This document shows positions 1 through 7,689 of a stretch of DNA of 12,500 bases, piece after piece; the stretch's first letter is position 1; each line of letters opens with the position of its first letter. Both the position numbers and the translations under genes were made by a program. The stretch is from the NCBI GenBank assembly GCA_009663005.1, contig CM018902.1:16477214-16489713 (forward strand), in the 5' to 3' direction. The notes below the pieces were generated by a model, which was not told where the DNA came from, did not search any database, and saw nothing but the letters and a program-made list of their open reading frames with translations. The DNA is from Actinidia chinensis (taxonomy: Eukaryota > Streptophyta > Magnoliopsida > Ericales > Actinidiaceae).

Positions 1-677
1 AAAATAGAGTCAAGCCACCAAATTCCACACCTACCTACCACCTTTAGCTTCCATTGTAGTGATAGAGATTGTGTTGGTAGCGGCTTTCAATGGAGACATA
101 AATGAAAGTCAAGTAGAGTGGTAGAGGCTGTGATTTTTTTTTATATCGAAGTACAGTGACAAAATGAAAATTTTAAATATTAGACTAACCTGCGACACAA
201 AATCATAAAATGGGGAAGTGCGGTGTGATTTCAGAGAATAAAAGTGTGACAACGTAATTTCAGTGAAATCCAGTTTTAGTAGAATTTTGCCATCTAGATA
301 ATGATTGAAATTTGCACTGCATCAGGGGGGTGCTAACTTTATTACTTGAATATTTCATAGGAAAAATCAATAGAGCTTGCCAATCAAATCCCTGCCCGTT
401 CAATAATAAAAAATTAGCATTATAAATACAAGATAATTTGGATTTTGGACTCTAGTTCGTTAATTGTGGAAGACGTTGCTTACATCTCCTATTTCAGTAT
501 CATGTGACAGTATCCCTTGTTAATTAACTACTGTAGTTTATCATTATGTGCCGAATTTTTTCTTTTCATATATCAGCCACCACGGTATGTTGTCTCATGT
601 CTGCTCACTATAATTTGTTCACACTTATGTACGATATCAAAATATTGAAAATTGGAAACTGGAAATAAGAAACAAAA
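1..677. other. Unassigned intergenic sequence before the LTR
   Basis: No open frame of useful length, RNA gene or clear repeat boundary is seen here. Bases 1-130 are less AT-rich and could be a fragment of an older repeat or an untranslated exon, but nothing in them identifies a family. The rest is AT-rich. The CAAAA just before 678 would be the 5' copy of a five-base target duplication for the adjoining LTR element, but the matching 3' copy is not in view. Confidence 0.5.
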
Positions 678-802
678 TGTTGAATCCAGCCCATCTTTAT
701 GAGTTTAAGGTCGCATAAAGCCACATTGTCACGCCCAAACCCAATGTCCAAAGCACATATTTCGAGCTCAAGCAAAAAATGGTTCATAACTCTATCTTTC
801 TC

Positions 803-810
803 TATAAATA
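803..810 (+). promoter_or_regulatory. TATA box of the LTR promoter
   Basis: TATAAATA lies about 125 bases into the LTR, on the same strand as the gag remnant. Transcription would be expected to start about 25-35 bases downstream, at the G-rich run 833-845. This is the normal U3/R layout of a plant Copia LTR. Whether it is active cannot be judged from sequence. Confidence 0.6.
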
Positions 811-951
811 GGAAAGTTGAGAGATAGAGAAAGGGGGGAGGGGGGTAGAGATGTGAACGAAGGGGTTGAGTGCTGAGAGAGTGTGGCTGAGAGAGAGGGC
901 TGTGAGAGAGACAAAAGAGGCAAGATAGAGAGAGATTGAGTGACAGAGGCC

Positions 952-957
952 AATAAA
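952..957 (+). promoter_or_regulatory. Polyadenylation signal in the LTR
   Basis: AATAAA follows the GA-rich tract and precedes a T-rich stretch (about 1010-1030), as expected at the end of the R region of a plant LTR. The position, about 145 bases after the TATA box, is consistent with a short R region. Confidence 0.5.
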
Positions 958-1139
958 GAGTGTAATTCTCTTACATGCATACTCATTGTAATCCCCTTCA
1001 TTTAATTAGTGAATTATTAATTTTTCTCTATGGACATTGGCATTATTGGCCGAATCACGTAAATTTTATCTTGTGTATTTGGTTGATCTAGATAATATGG
1101 TAAGGTGAATATTTTTTAAGGTTTTTTTTAACCTAACAG

Positions 1140-1151
1140 TGGTATCAGAGC
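1140..1151 (+). other. Primer-binding site for initiator-Met tRNA
   Basis: TGGTATCAGAGC is the exact complement of the 3' end of plant cytosolic initiator methionine tRNA and is the classic minus-strand primer site of plant Copia elements. It starts one base after the CA that ends the LTR, the usual spacing. This is the strongest single piece of evidence for an LTR retrotransposon here. Confidence 0.92.
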
Positions 1152-1846
1152 GAGGTTCGAGTCAACGGAGTAATTTATGCGAAGTACAGAGCAAATCTTG
1201 CATTCTGTTCAGATCAAAGTTGCTCGGAATTGAATTTTGAGATCACCACAGGATTTCTCTGTTTGATACAAAGCTCCAGCATCCAACCGCGTTGAAACTC
1301 GACACTCTACGTGGCTCCACACGCCACCTGAAGATAGGCATGTGAGATTCACTCTCACTTATGCGCCTCACGTATTTCAAAGGAGGAAGGCGAGTGACTC
1401 CCACGCACATCGATCCGCGCTATTAACCCAGTCGAATGAGTTGTTGAGCCGCACTGATTGAAGCGAGCTGAGCCATGTTGACCAAGCGTCAAACACTGAA
1501 CTCGCTGCTAAGCCATTGACTGCGAATCGTGCGGAGGCTATTGACTGAGTCGTTGACCCGTGATTGAGCCACAAAGAGGTAATCGCACTTTAGGTCTCTG
1601 AAATTACTGATAATTATAGTTTGATCCATAAAGTTACTAATAATTATATTTTGGTCCCTATAGCTACTAATAATTATAATTTGATCCCTAGAATTATTAA
1701 AAAAATTTTAAAATTTTGGATAATTATAATTTGGTCCAAGAACTTTCAGATTTTGATAATTTATTCCTTCACGAGGTTTTTTAGCATTCCGAATTCATCC
1801 GTAAGGTTGGTTTTTTGATATTTTACTTCTATTTGGGAGAAATAAG
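1152..1846 (+). other. Untranslated leader of the Copia element
   Basis: This lies between the primer-binding site and the gag start. It has no long open frame. Bases 1430-1570 contain many variants of a TTGAC/TTGAG motif, and 1593-1740 holds a tandem repeat listed separately. A leader of about 700 bases is long for Copia, so part of it may be inserted or expanded repeat. Confidence 0.55.
1593..1740 (+). repeat. AT-rich tandem repeat, about 31 bp, 3-4 units
   Basis: Units of the form TTACTAATAATTATA followed by a TTTGGTCCCTA-like end recur at about 1598-1629, 1630-1660 and 1661-1690. A degenerate unit, interrupted by an A/T-rich insertion, ends near 1738. The units differ by a few substitutions, so the array is not recent. 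It sits in the leader between primer-binding site and gag. Confidence 0.75.
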
Positions 1847-2214
1847 ATGGAGGAGAATAATTCGAGGGTTATGATCATGCTTTCAATCACGAATTATGCA
1901 TTGTGAAAATCACAGATGGAGGATATCATATTCTGCAAGGATTTGTTTGACCCCTTAATGAATAAGGGAGACAAATCTATAAAAATGAAGGATGAGGAAT
2001 GGAAGAAGATATATCGAAAAACGATTGGACAGATCAAATAGTGGATTGAACATGAAGTGTTCTTTCATGTAGTACAAGAAATGAGTCCTTATGAGTTGTG
2101 GACCAAGTTGGAGGAGATGTATTAGGTGAATACATCTCGAACAAAGCCTTTTTGATTAGAAAACTTGTGAATTTGAAGGTTCAGAGAGGGACTATGGTGG
2201 TGGAACATACAAGT
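1847..2214 (+). pseudogene. Copia gag remnant (UBN2-type), with stops and frameshift
   Basis: The reading frame from the ATG at 1847 resembles the N-terminal gag region of plant Ty1/Copia polyproteins, which make the particle that packages element RNA. Family-like features in order are an N-terminal SITNYALW-like start (the W codon is now TGA), then EDIIFCKDLFDPL, an acidic DEEWKKIYRK segment, and SPYELWTKLEEMY. The frame then shifts near 2139 into NKAFLIRKLVNLK, and ends with TMVVEHTS. In-frame stops are at 1904-1906, 2039-2041 and 2123-2125; the shift is consistent with loss of one base near 2139. Similarity stops at about 2214, and no zinc knuckle, protease, integrase or reverse transcriptase follows. 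The gene is dead and truncated. The family call comes from recognised motif order, not from a search. Confidence 0.8.
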
Positions 2215-2638
2215 GGTAAAGGAAACTCGCCATGTACATTATTTTCTGATCATGACGTACCCGATCAAGTTCATTGACTGAGCTTTGACGCGAATATACA
2301 GACATAACTTGCTATGAAGTAAAAGTCCGATAACGGCACTCACCCAAGATCTAATGGGAATGAAAACAGTATATTTTATCCTCCTATACCAACCCCCTAA
2401 GTTATAATCAGATTTTTCTAACCAAACCATACCCAATCCAAATCTTATTAAGTTTTGTCACACTCAACTCGTATCCATCTCTATCATATTAATTCACTCT
2501 CAAACCCTTCTTATCAAGGCTCGGTAATAAACTAAGAGAACAGCGAGGCACGGAGTTTTTGCCAAGCAGGTAATTTTTTTAAATCTTAAAATATTGGACT
2601 AATATACTAAAGGCGCGCCAGAATAAACAGGGTTATTT
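2215..2638. other. Unassigned sequence after the gag break
   Basis: The gag similarity ends abruptly and is replaced by unrelated sequence with no coding potential. Bases 2350-2520 have the AATGGGAATG and CCATACCCAATCC style often seen in plant Tourist-like MITEs, but no matching inverted end could be placed, so no element is called. The junction at about 2215-2240 marks a deletion or an insertion into the Copia element. Confidence 0.4.
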
Positions 2639-3316
2639 AAGATAAATTTCACAGGTTTCTGACAAAAACAATTACCTTCCCTCTAACTTCAAAAATAGTA
2701 CTGACCTTCTTTATTTTTAAAATTAATGTCAAAATTCCTCTAGAGCTAAATTTTCTCAAACATGATAAGATTGTCTTTTGATTTTAGGGCTTCCAAAGTT
2801 TTTTTTCTCAATACACCAATTAAAATAAATAAGTATTCCCTGCTTTTTTTTTAAAAAAAATATGATAAAAAGTTTATTTTAAAGTACGTTTAGATCACAA
2901 CCCTTAAAAAGCAAAAAAATTAGAATAATTTTTTTTGTAATTTTTTTTTATTGATAAAACAAAATTTTGTTTTTTAAGCATATTTTATTCGGGTGTACGC
3001 TAAAAAATAATTCTTAGATAAATTTTTTTGAAAAAATATTTATTGAAAAAAACAAAAATGAGTAGTTAACAAATAAATGGTATTTTGAAAAGAAAAAAAA
3101 AAGAGAATATTTATTTATTTTAATGGGTGTATTGAGAAAAAAATTGAAAGAGCCCTTAAATAAAAGAAAAAATTATTATTTTTGTACAAAAATTATCTCT
3201 ATGGAGGAATCTTGACATTAATTTCAGAAGTAAGGGATGTTAATGCTATTTTTAAAACTATAGAAGAGATAACTGTAGTTATCAAAAATTTCAAGGGAGG
3301 TCAGTGAAATTTACCC
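2639..3316. mobile_element. Foldback element, copy 1, long inverted arms
   Basis: The left end (ATAAATTTCACAGG from 2642) and right end (TCAGTGAAATTTACCC, ending 3316) are inverted repeats, and the pairing continues inward for roughly 200 bases. For example, the left TTTTCTCAATACACCAATT (about 2803-2821) pairs with the right AATGGGTGTATTGAGAAAA (about 3122-3140). AT-rich central sequence separates the arms. No transposase frame is present, so it is non-autonomous. Ends reading GGGTAAATTTCACTGACCTCCC recur widely in plant repeats as I recall them, but the superfamily is uncertain. No convincing target duplication is visible. Confidence 0.75.
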
Positions 3317-3639
3317 AATTTTACAAACTAAATTATAATTAGGCACAGATATAGACACTCCAACTATTATATCATGATTAAAATATATTAAATATTAAAA
3401 TTATTTTGTAAAATATAACATATAAATGGGTGGCGTTTGGTTGAAGGACCCTTACTATACCCAAACGGTCACCTTACCCAAATCCATGGGGTTATCTATT
3501 TCCATTCTCATACCCCTTTCATTAAGATCAGGTAAGTGAAAACGCATCTAGGTTTTGTTGTCATCCCTACAAATTCTCTTCATCACTTTATTTGAAGAAA
3601 AAAAAAGTTTTCTTTTGGTTTTTTTCATCTTTAACAAGA
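3317..3639. other. Spacer, possible Tourist-like MITE fragment
   Basis: No coding sequence. Bases 3427-3540 begin GGGTGGCGTTTGGTTGAAGG and end in TCCATTCTCATACCCCTTTC, the composition typical of one half of a PIF/Harbinger (Tourist-like) MITE. A matching terminal inverted repeat and a TAA target duplication were not found, so this is only a possible fragment. Confidence 0.35.
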
Positions 3640-3892
3640 GTTAATTTCACTTTATACCCTTCACTTTCAATTTTGACAATACAAATCTCGCACTTTCAAT
3701 TAACTACCAATGTCACTCCTCCGTCCATAAGGTGTCATAAAAGACTAATGAAAAATAGGCATGTGACTCACACATGCCTATCTTTGAGTGTATTAGTGTA
3801 ATTTTAACCTGATAAAATCTATTAAAGGTTGTAAAGGGACAATCTGTCGAAAGTGCACGAGTGCAAAGTGAGATTTGTCCTAATTTAAAAAA
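3640..3892. mobile_element. MITE with a central hairpin
   Basis: The two halves are inverted copies of each other. The left half has TTAATTTCACTTTATACCC and TTCACTTTCAATTTTGACAA; the right half, read on the other strand, has ACAAATCTCACTTTGCAC and GCACTTTCGACAGATTGTCC. The symmetry point falls on a perfect hairpin at 3755-3781. Size (about 253 bp), lack of coding capacity and overall dyad symmetry fit a decayed MITE. Target duplication is not resolved, so the ends are approximate. Confidence 0.6.
3755..3781. repeat. Perfect hairpin, 11-bp arms, 5-base loop
   Basis: ATAGGCATGTG (3755-3765) and CACATGCCTAT (3771-3781) are exact inverted copies around the loop ACTCA. It is the centre of the surrounding inverted-repeat element, so it is best read as the element's fold point rather than a terminator or RNA gene. 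Confidence 0.85.
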
Positions 3893-4060
3893 AATAATGA
3901 ATCATAAATATAATTTGACAAACTCTAAATTACTCGATATTATTTTGGTTGATTCACTATAAAGTATGCGGTTACTAACTTTTAACACAATTATTATATG
4001 TTATAAAAACTTAATACTAAAACTCCTTTTGAAAATGAGCAGTGACATTTTTCTGTTTGA

Positions 4061-4150
4061 ATATTCTATAAATAAAAAATAAATAAGCTATTTTATTTTT
4101 TAAGTATTTTATAAATAAAAAATAAAAAATAAGTTTTTACTATTTTAAAA
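4061..4150 (+). repeat. Tandem direct repeat, period about 43 bp
   Basis: TATAAATAAAAAATAAA occurs at 4067-4083 and again at 4110-4126. Similar flanking sequence (TATTTTATTTTT-like) extends the similarity to roughly two 43-bp units. Low complexity makes the outer limits loose. Confidence 0.6.
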
Positions 4151-4578
4151 ATATGAAAATAGAAAATTTTGCTATTATGAATTTCTGCTATTATACTAAA
4201 ATTTATCTATTTTACACTGTAAAATCTTTTTATTACATGGAGGGGGTGGTATCTGCGGCGGCAACAGTGACACCTACAATGATAGCGTCAATACAAATAA
4301 TTTTTTTTTAAAATTTCATATTCAGTAAGTTTTATCTGTTGTGTTTCGATATTTTTTTTATTTGATATGTTCAGTAAAATTTTATTCTCGGCGTTGGCGG
4401 CGAACAAATTTGTCAAAAGTAAAAAAATGAGTTTTGATATTTTATCATTATTTGACAATTTTATTTTATTTTTTTATTGAAATAATTTTGAATATTGGTG
4501 TGTATTTTTCATCTTTCTCTCTTCCTTCACCTTATGTTCTACCTTTTTTTTAGCATATAAACACTCCTTTATATAAAA

Positions 4579-4596
4579 ACCTATGAAAGCATAGGT
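4579..4596. repeat. Short perfect hairpin
   Basis: ACCTATG (4579-4585) and CATAGGT (4590-4596) pair exactly around the loop AAAG. The stem is seven bases. No T-run or gene lies beside it to suggest a role. Confidence 0.55.
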
Positions 4597-4704
4597 GGAA
4601 TGAATTCTCCTTTTTGTCCTTGAAAGTGTAGGGCGGAATAGTGCAAACTGACAATCCGTACATTAGAGATGGAGTTGAAGCAACAAAGATGGAGACTCGG
4701 AGAG

Positions 4705-4729
4705 TATAAAAGGGCCTAAGCATTGGGCC
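4705..4729 (+). promoter_or_regulatory. Promoter-like TATA box with site II-like motif
   Basis: TATAAAAG at 4705-4712 matches the plant TATA consensus well. It is followed by GGGCC and TGGGCC (the latter at 4724-4729), the core of plant site II/TCP-type elements, which however normally lie upstream of the TATA box. No coding exon follows; a foldback element begins about 110 bases downstream. It may be the remnant of a host promoter or chance. Confidence 0.3.
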
Positions 4730-4814
4730 AGCCCAAAGTTCCTTTCATATACAACTTAATTCCAAACTGATGATAATAAATGTTGTAGTAATTTATTTTA
4801 TTTTTTTGCTAAGT

Positions 4815-4856
4815 AAGAACCTCAGGGTAAATTTCATTGATCTCCCTGAGGTTCTT
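4815..4856. repeat. Perfect 13-bp hairpin at the foldback element end
   Basis: AAGAACCTCAGGG (4815-4827) and CCCTGAGGTTCTT (4844-4856) are exact inverted copies with a 16-base spacer. The right arm lies inside foldback copy 2, while the left arm spans its first bases and nine bases of flank. The structure straddles the element boundary. Confidence 0.9.
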
Positions 4857-5548
4857 GACAAATACAGTCATCTTCCATAGAGTTTGTAAAATAGTATTGA
4901 TCTCTTTTACTTTTAAAATTAATTTTTTTGTAAAACAAATAATAGATTGTCCTTTGATTTAGAACTTTCAAATTCATTTTCTCAATACACAAATTAAAAT
5001 AAATAAATATTCTATTTTTTCTCAAACACCATTTATTTGTAAACTACCTAATTTTTTATTTTTACTAATAAGTAATTTTTTTATAGAAAATAATTTAAAT
5101 GGTTTAAGTTTTAAGTACTCCTAATCAAAACGTACTTAAAAATAAAATTTATTATTAAATTTAACAAATTCATTACAAAATAATTGTTTATTTATTTATT
5201 TTTTTTCTAGAACACCACCATTTATTTATAGCCTACCACATCTTGATTTTTTTTATCAATAATTAATTTTTAAAAAATTAATCAAAATATTTTACGTTGA
5301 ATGCTCCTAATCTAAACATATTTAAAAAATAAACTTTGTTATCAATGTTTTTAAAACAATTATTACAAAAAATTGGCTATGTATTACTAAAATAAAATTT
5401 AGTATTTATTACAAATGAAATAATAAATTGAAGAAATAATTAATTTTGTAAGATTGTTGAATAAATAAGATTGTTTCGAAACAAAAGATAATGTTTATTA
5501 ATTTTAATTGGTGTGTTGAGAAGAAAAAAAATGTAAGCCCTAAAAATA
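4824..5548. mobile_element. Foldback element, copy 2, right end missing
   Basis: The left end, AGGGTAAATTTCATTGATCT, matches the end of copy 1. The following sequence tracks the left arm of copy 1 in the same orientation, including the ATTGTCCTTTGATTT and TTTTCTCAATACACAAATTAAAATAAATAA segments (each read in part). The far side, AATTGGTGTGTTGAGAAG near 5506-5523, matches the right arm of copy 1. The similarity stops at about 5548, so roughly the last 150 bases, including the right terminal repeat, are absent. The middle is longer than in copy 1 because of an internal duplication. No coding capacity. Confidence 0.7.
5016..5376 (+). repeat. Diverged tandem duplication inside foldback copy 2
   Basis: Two units of about 170 bases lie head to tail at about 5016-5186 and 5203-5376. 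Shared landmarks in order are AACACCATTTATTT, a CTACC, TTTACTAATAAGTAATTT / TTTATCAATAATTAATTT, a GTACTCCTAATCAAAACGTA / ATGCTCCTAATCTAAACATA block, and CATTACAAAA / TATTACAAAA. The many differences show the duplication is old or that the units were inherited from a composite ancestor. Confidence 0.65.
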
Positions 5549-5586
5549 GGGTAACCTTGTTATGTTTGCTAAAATATTAGCTCTAG

Positions 5587-5712
5587 GGTGATGTTGAGTT
5601 CCCAAAGTTTGAAAAACATATGCGAGGCCCTAATAAATTTGGGCCCAAGCGGTGATGTTCGAAGTGTCAAAGCTTGAAAAACATAAGTAAAGAGTGGCCG
5701 TAATAATTTTGG
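5587..5712 (+). repeat. Diverged direct repeat, period 64 bp
   Basis: GGTGATGTT at 5587-5595 and 5651-5659 each begins a unit containing CAAAG(T/C)TTGAAAAACATA and then a GGCC(C/G)TAATAA block followed by TTTGG. The second unit is followed by three TTGGGC repeats (5721-5738). No coding frame is supported. Confidence 0.6.
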
Positions 5713-5763
5713 TAATTCAATTGGGCTTGGGCTTGGGCTGTGACACCATTTTTGCCACAGCAT

Positions 5764-5907
5764 CAATAAAACTCTCATGAAACATACTTAATATTTATGA
5801 TCTACCCACCATTTCTAATTATAAGTATACCAAATAACCATAAGATGCAATGAAACTCACATGAAGCATACTTAATTCTTATGACCTACCCACCATTTCT
5901 AATTATA
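5764..5907 (+). repeat. Direct repeat of 60 bp, period 84 bp
   Basis: The 60-base blocks at 5764-5823 and 5848-5907 align without gaps and differ at about six positions. Both end in the identical CTACCCACCATTTCTAATTA. The 24-base spacer is unlike either end. This is a local duplication younger than the neighbouring repeats. Confidence 0.88.
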
Positions 5908-6337
5908 CGAACCGATAGTTTTTTTTTTTTTTTGACCTAACTTTTCTAAAAGTTCAAAGTTTAATTTTGTGACAAAGTTGGCAAATATATGAGAGGCTAC
6001 TTAGAGTTAATGTTAATGATTCATATCGTTCATCTTATAGAACCTGTTAAAATAATTATTGATGCAAATTACAAATTGAATTGTAAGAGAATTCGCACTA
6101 CTTCACTATATTTGAGTTAAATTATAATTTAAAAACTACCAATTTTATGTGCATATTTTGTAAAACTTAAAAGAAATAACTTTTAGCTAGTTTTAAAATA
6201 ATAATAATAATTAAAAAATATTATTGAGAAATAATAATAATACTAATTTAAAAATATTATTGAGAAATAATAATTTATACATGGTATTTGACAAATAATT
6301 GAACAAGATAGGAGTATAATGGTCTTTACATAGGGTT
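5908..6337. other. AT-rich intergenic sequence with a short tandem repeat
   Basis: No gene is recognised. A T-run of about 16 lies at 5919-5934. Bases 6214-6238 and 6250-6274 are identical 25-base blocks with a 36-base period, within an ATT/AAT-rich stretch. Confidence 0.6.
6214..6274 (+). repeat. Exact 25-bp direct repeat, period 36 bp
   Basis: The block AAAAATATTATTGAGAAATA plus AATAAT is present twice without differences, at 6214-6238 and 6250-6274. The GAG in an otherwise A/T block makes simple chance unlikely. It is a local tandem duplication. Confidence 0.85.
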
Positions 6338-6500
6338 TCCCAAAAGCAGATGCCAAAAGCACCCCCTTTGGTGCTTCCAAATTACAACTTATTTGAGCCT
6401 CAAAATAATTGAAATAAGCTAATAAGTGCCTTTTAGTTGTTTTACCAAATATGCAAAAACATGTTTTTTTAAGTTATAAGCGGGCAAAAGCTGAAGTTCA
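6338..6500. mobile_element. Possible hAT-type MITE
   Basis: The stretch starts with CCCAAAAGCAGATGCCAAAAGC and ends with GGGCAAAAGCTGAAGTTCAA, so CAAAAGC-type words face inward from both ends in a style common to plant hAT MITEs. Internal AAGCTAATAAGTGCC and ACTTATTTGAGCC segments also fit this style. The inverted repeats are imperfect and no 8-bp target duplication was found, so the limits are approximate. Confidence 0.4.
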
Positions 6501-6628
6501 ACCGTGCCTATTAGCCTCTATTTGAGTTGGTCACTTTTTTAAAAATAACTCTATCAACTTCTCAATTCTAATACTATTTTGATTAGAATATTATTTTACA
6601 CATTTACACTTTAACTAAAAAAATATTT

Positions 6629-7305
6629 TGCGCTCTGCACCTCAAAAGTGGACAATCAACACCTTACACTTTTAGTCAAGGTTCAGTCTTCCCCTTCCGT
6701 CCAAAATCCAAACAAAAAGAAGCTCACCCCCCATTTTGGGGGGCATTGTAGGTAATTTCATTGTTTCGTTATCACTCAATTACTTGAACATCGCGTGATG
6801 CTCTTAAAAAACTAATTAGGGTTTGAAATAAGAAAAAAAACTAGGGAATGCTATGTTTCTACTCAATAGCATATTAGTACTTTTTTTCGTACTTTTTTTC
6901 GTATGTTCATATTAATTATATTATCTTTAGACCATTATTACTGTTTGGTTCATATATTTACGAATACTTTCAACATTTGCATAATAGGTTTTGAACAATA
7001 GCCATTTCATTCATTTTATTCAACGATAAATTGTCAGTGCTATATTTTTTAGGCAATAACATATGCACATAATGTGTGTATATATAGGCTTAATGGGAAC
7101 ACAATGATTTTGGCGGTAGTAGTTGTTCTTATAATGTCTCCTCCAAATGGGGGTTGAGTATCCTTCCGTTTGATTTTTTTAACAGAAGGAGAAGAGTAGA
7201 CCTTAATTAAAAGGGTAACGTGTTGACCGTCCACTTTTGAGATATACGGTACAAAGTGTCTTTTTATTCAAATGACAAGGGTGCAAAGTAGACTTTACCC
7301 TTATT
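6629..7305. mobile_element. Inverted-repeat element with arms of about 120 bp
   Basis: The arm at about 6629-6748 is inverted at about 7132-7258. The best block, beginning CTCAAAAGTGGACAATCAAC on the + strand at 6641, matches the minus strand of the right arm at about 47 of 57 positions. Both arms then carry a C-rich/G-rich block (CCCCCCATTTTGGGGGGC left, CCAAATGGGGGTTG right). Beyond the right arm, GGGTGCAAAGTAGACTTTACCC resembles the terminal sequence of a common plant MITE type, but the matching left end is missing. The centre has no transposase frame. Confidence 0.65.
6877..6900 (+). repeat. Two exact copies of a 12-bp unit
   Basis: GTACTTTTTTTC is repeated head to tail at 6877-6888 and 6889-6900, followed by GTA. 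It sits in the spacer of the surrounding inverted-repeat element and may be replication slippage. Confidence 0.7.
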
Positions 7306-7626
7306 TCTTTACTATTTATTCAATCCATTCTCAAGAATTTTTTTTTCAACCATCATATTTTTATAATAGTTACATCATTCTAATTTTAATATTTTTTAAA
7401 GGGTTTATTTTAAAAATGGTCATATTTTTAAACAGTCATATTATTTAAATGATGGTATTTTTTTTAAAGTATATTTTTAAAATAGTCATTTTTTTAACTA
7501 TATATTTTTAATTGAACGGTATATATATGGAATGATCAAATTTAAGAAATTAATTGATACAATTGAAAGTGGAATAATCTAAAAAAAATATTTTTTAAAA
7601 GATATAAAGACGCAAGATGTAGTTTA
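7306..7626. other. Highly AT-rich stretch without genes
   Basis: This is composed of degenerate variants of GGTCATATTTTTAAA / CAGTCATATTATTTAAA and T-runs. No gene, RNA or element boundary is seen until the target duplication of the hAT-like element at 7627. Confidence 0.6.
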
Positions 7627-7634
7627 TAGTTCAA
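7627..7634 (+). repeat. Left target-site duplication of the hAT-like element
   Basis: TAGTTCAA lies immediately before the left inverted terminus and is repeated exactly at 8568-8575 after the right one. Eight bases is the hallmark target duplication of hAT transposons. Confidence 0.8.
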
Positions 7635-7689
7635 CGGGGGCGATCCAGGGAACAATTTAACATAAATTTAGACACTCCATCTTACCTAA

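Larger units (their letters stand above)
678..1138 (+). mobile_element. Copia-type LTR (5' LTR of a truncated element)
   Basis: The segment begins TGTTGAATCC and ends CCTAACA, giving the TG...CA ends and short inverted TGTTR/YAACA termini of plant LTRs. It is followed one base later by a perfect initiator-Met primer-binding site, which fixes the 3' border and the + orientation. Inside are a TATA box (803-810), a long GA-rich tract (about 820-950) that would form the start of the transcript, and an AATAAA signal at 952-957. The length of 461 bp is normal for a Copia LTR. No second copy is found downstream in the window, so the element is truncated, or its 3' LTR was lost or lies outside. The 5' border is inferred from the terminal motif only. 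Confidence 0.82.
3893..4704. other. AT-rich intergenic sequence
   Basis: No gene is seen. The stretch contains homopolymer A and T tracts, a direct repeat at 4061-4150, two short GC-richer patches around 4243-4270 and 4388-4402 (CTGCGGCGGCAAC and GGCGTTGGCGGCG) and a small hairpin at 4579-4596. Nothing links these to a gene. Confidence 0.5.

Noticed and set aside
792..1001. 69-codon minus-strand frame rich in serine and leucine
   Set aside because: It is antisense to the GA-rich part of the LTR; the S/L bias is a direct result of reading CT repeats.
1139..1165. GGTTCGAGTC near the primer-binding site as a tRNA T-loop
   Set aside because: No acceptor, D or anticodon stems surround it. The context is an LTR primer-binding site followed by a usual Copia leader.
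1377..1574. 65-codon minus-strand frame in the retroelement leader
   Set aside because: It is antisense to the element, with no domain, and probably open by composition because this part of the leader is GC-richer.
1593..6274. Short direct repeats as a CRISPR array
   Set aside because: Repeats are diverged, few in number and lack regular unique spacers, and the context is plant retrotransposon and MITE sequence.
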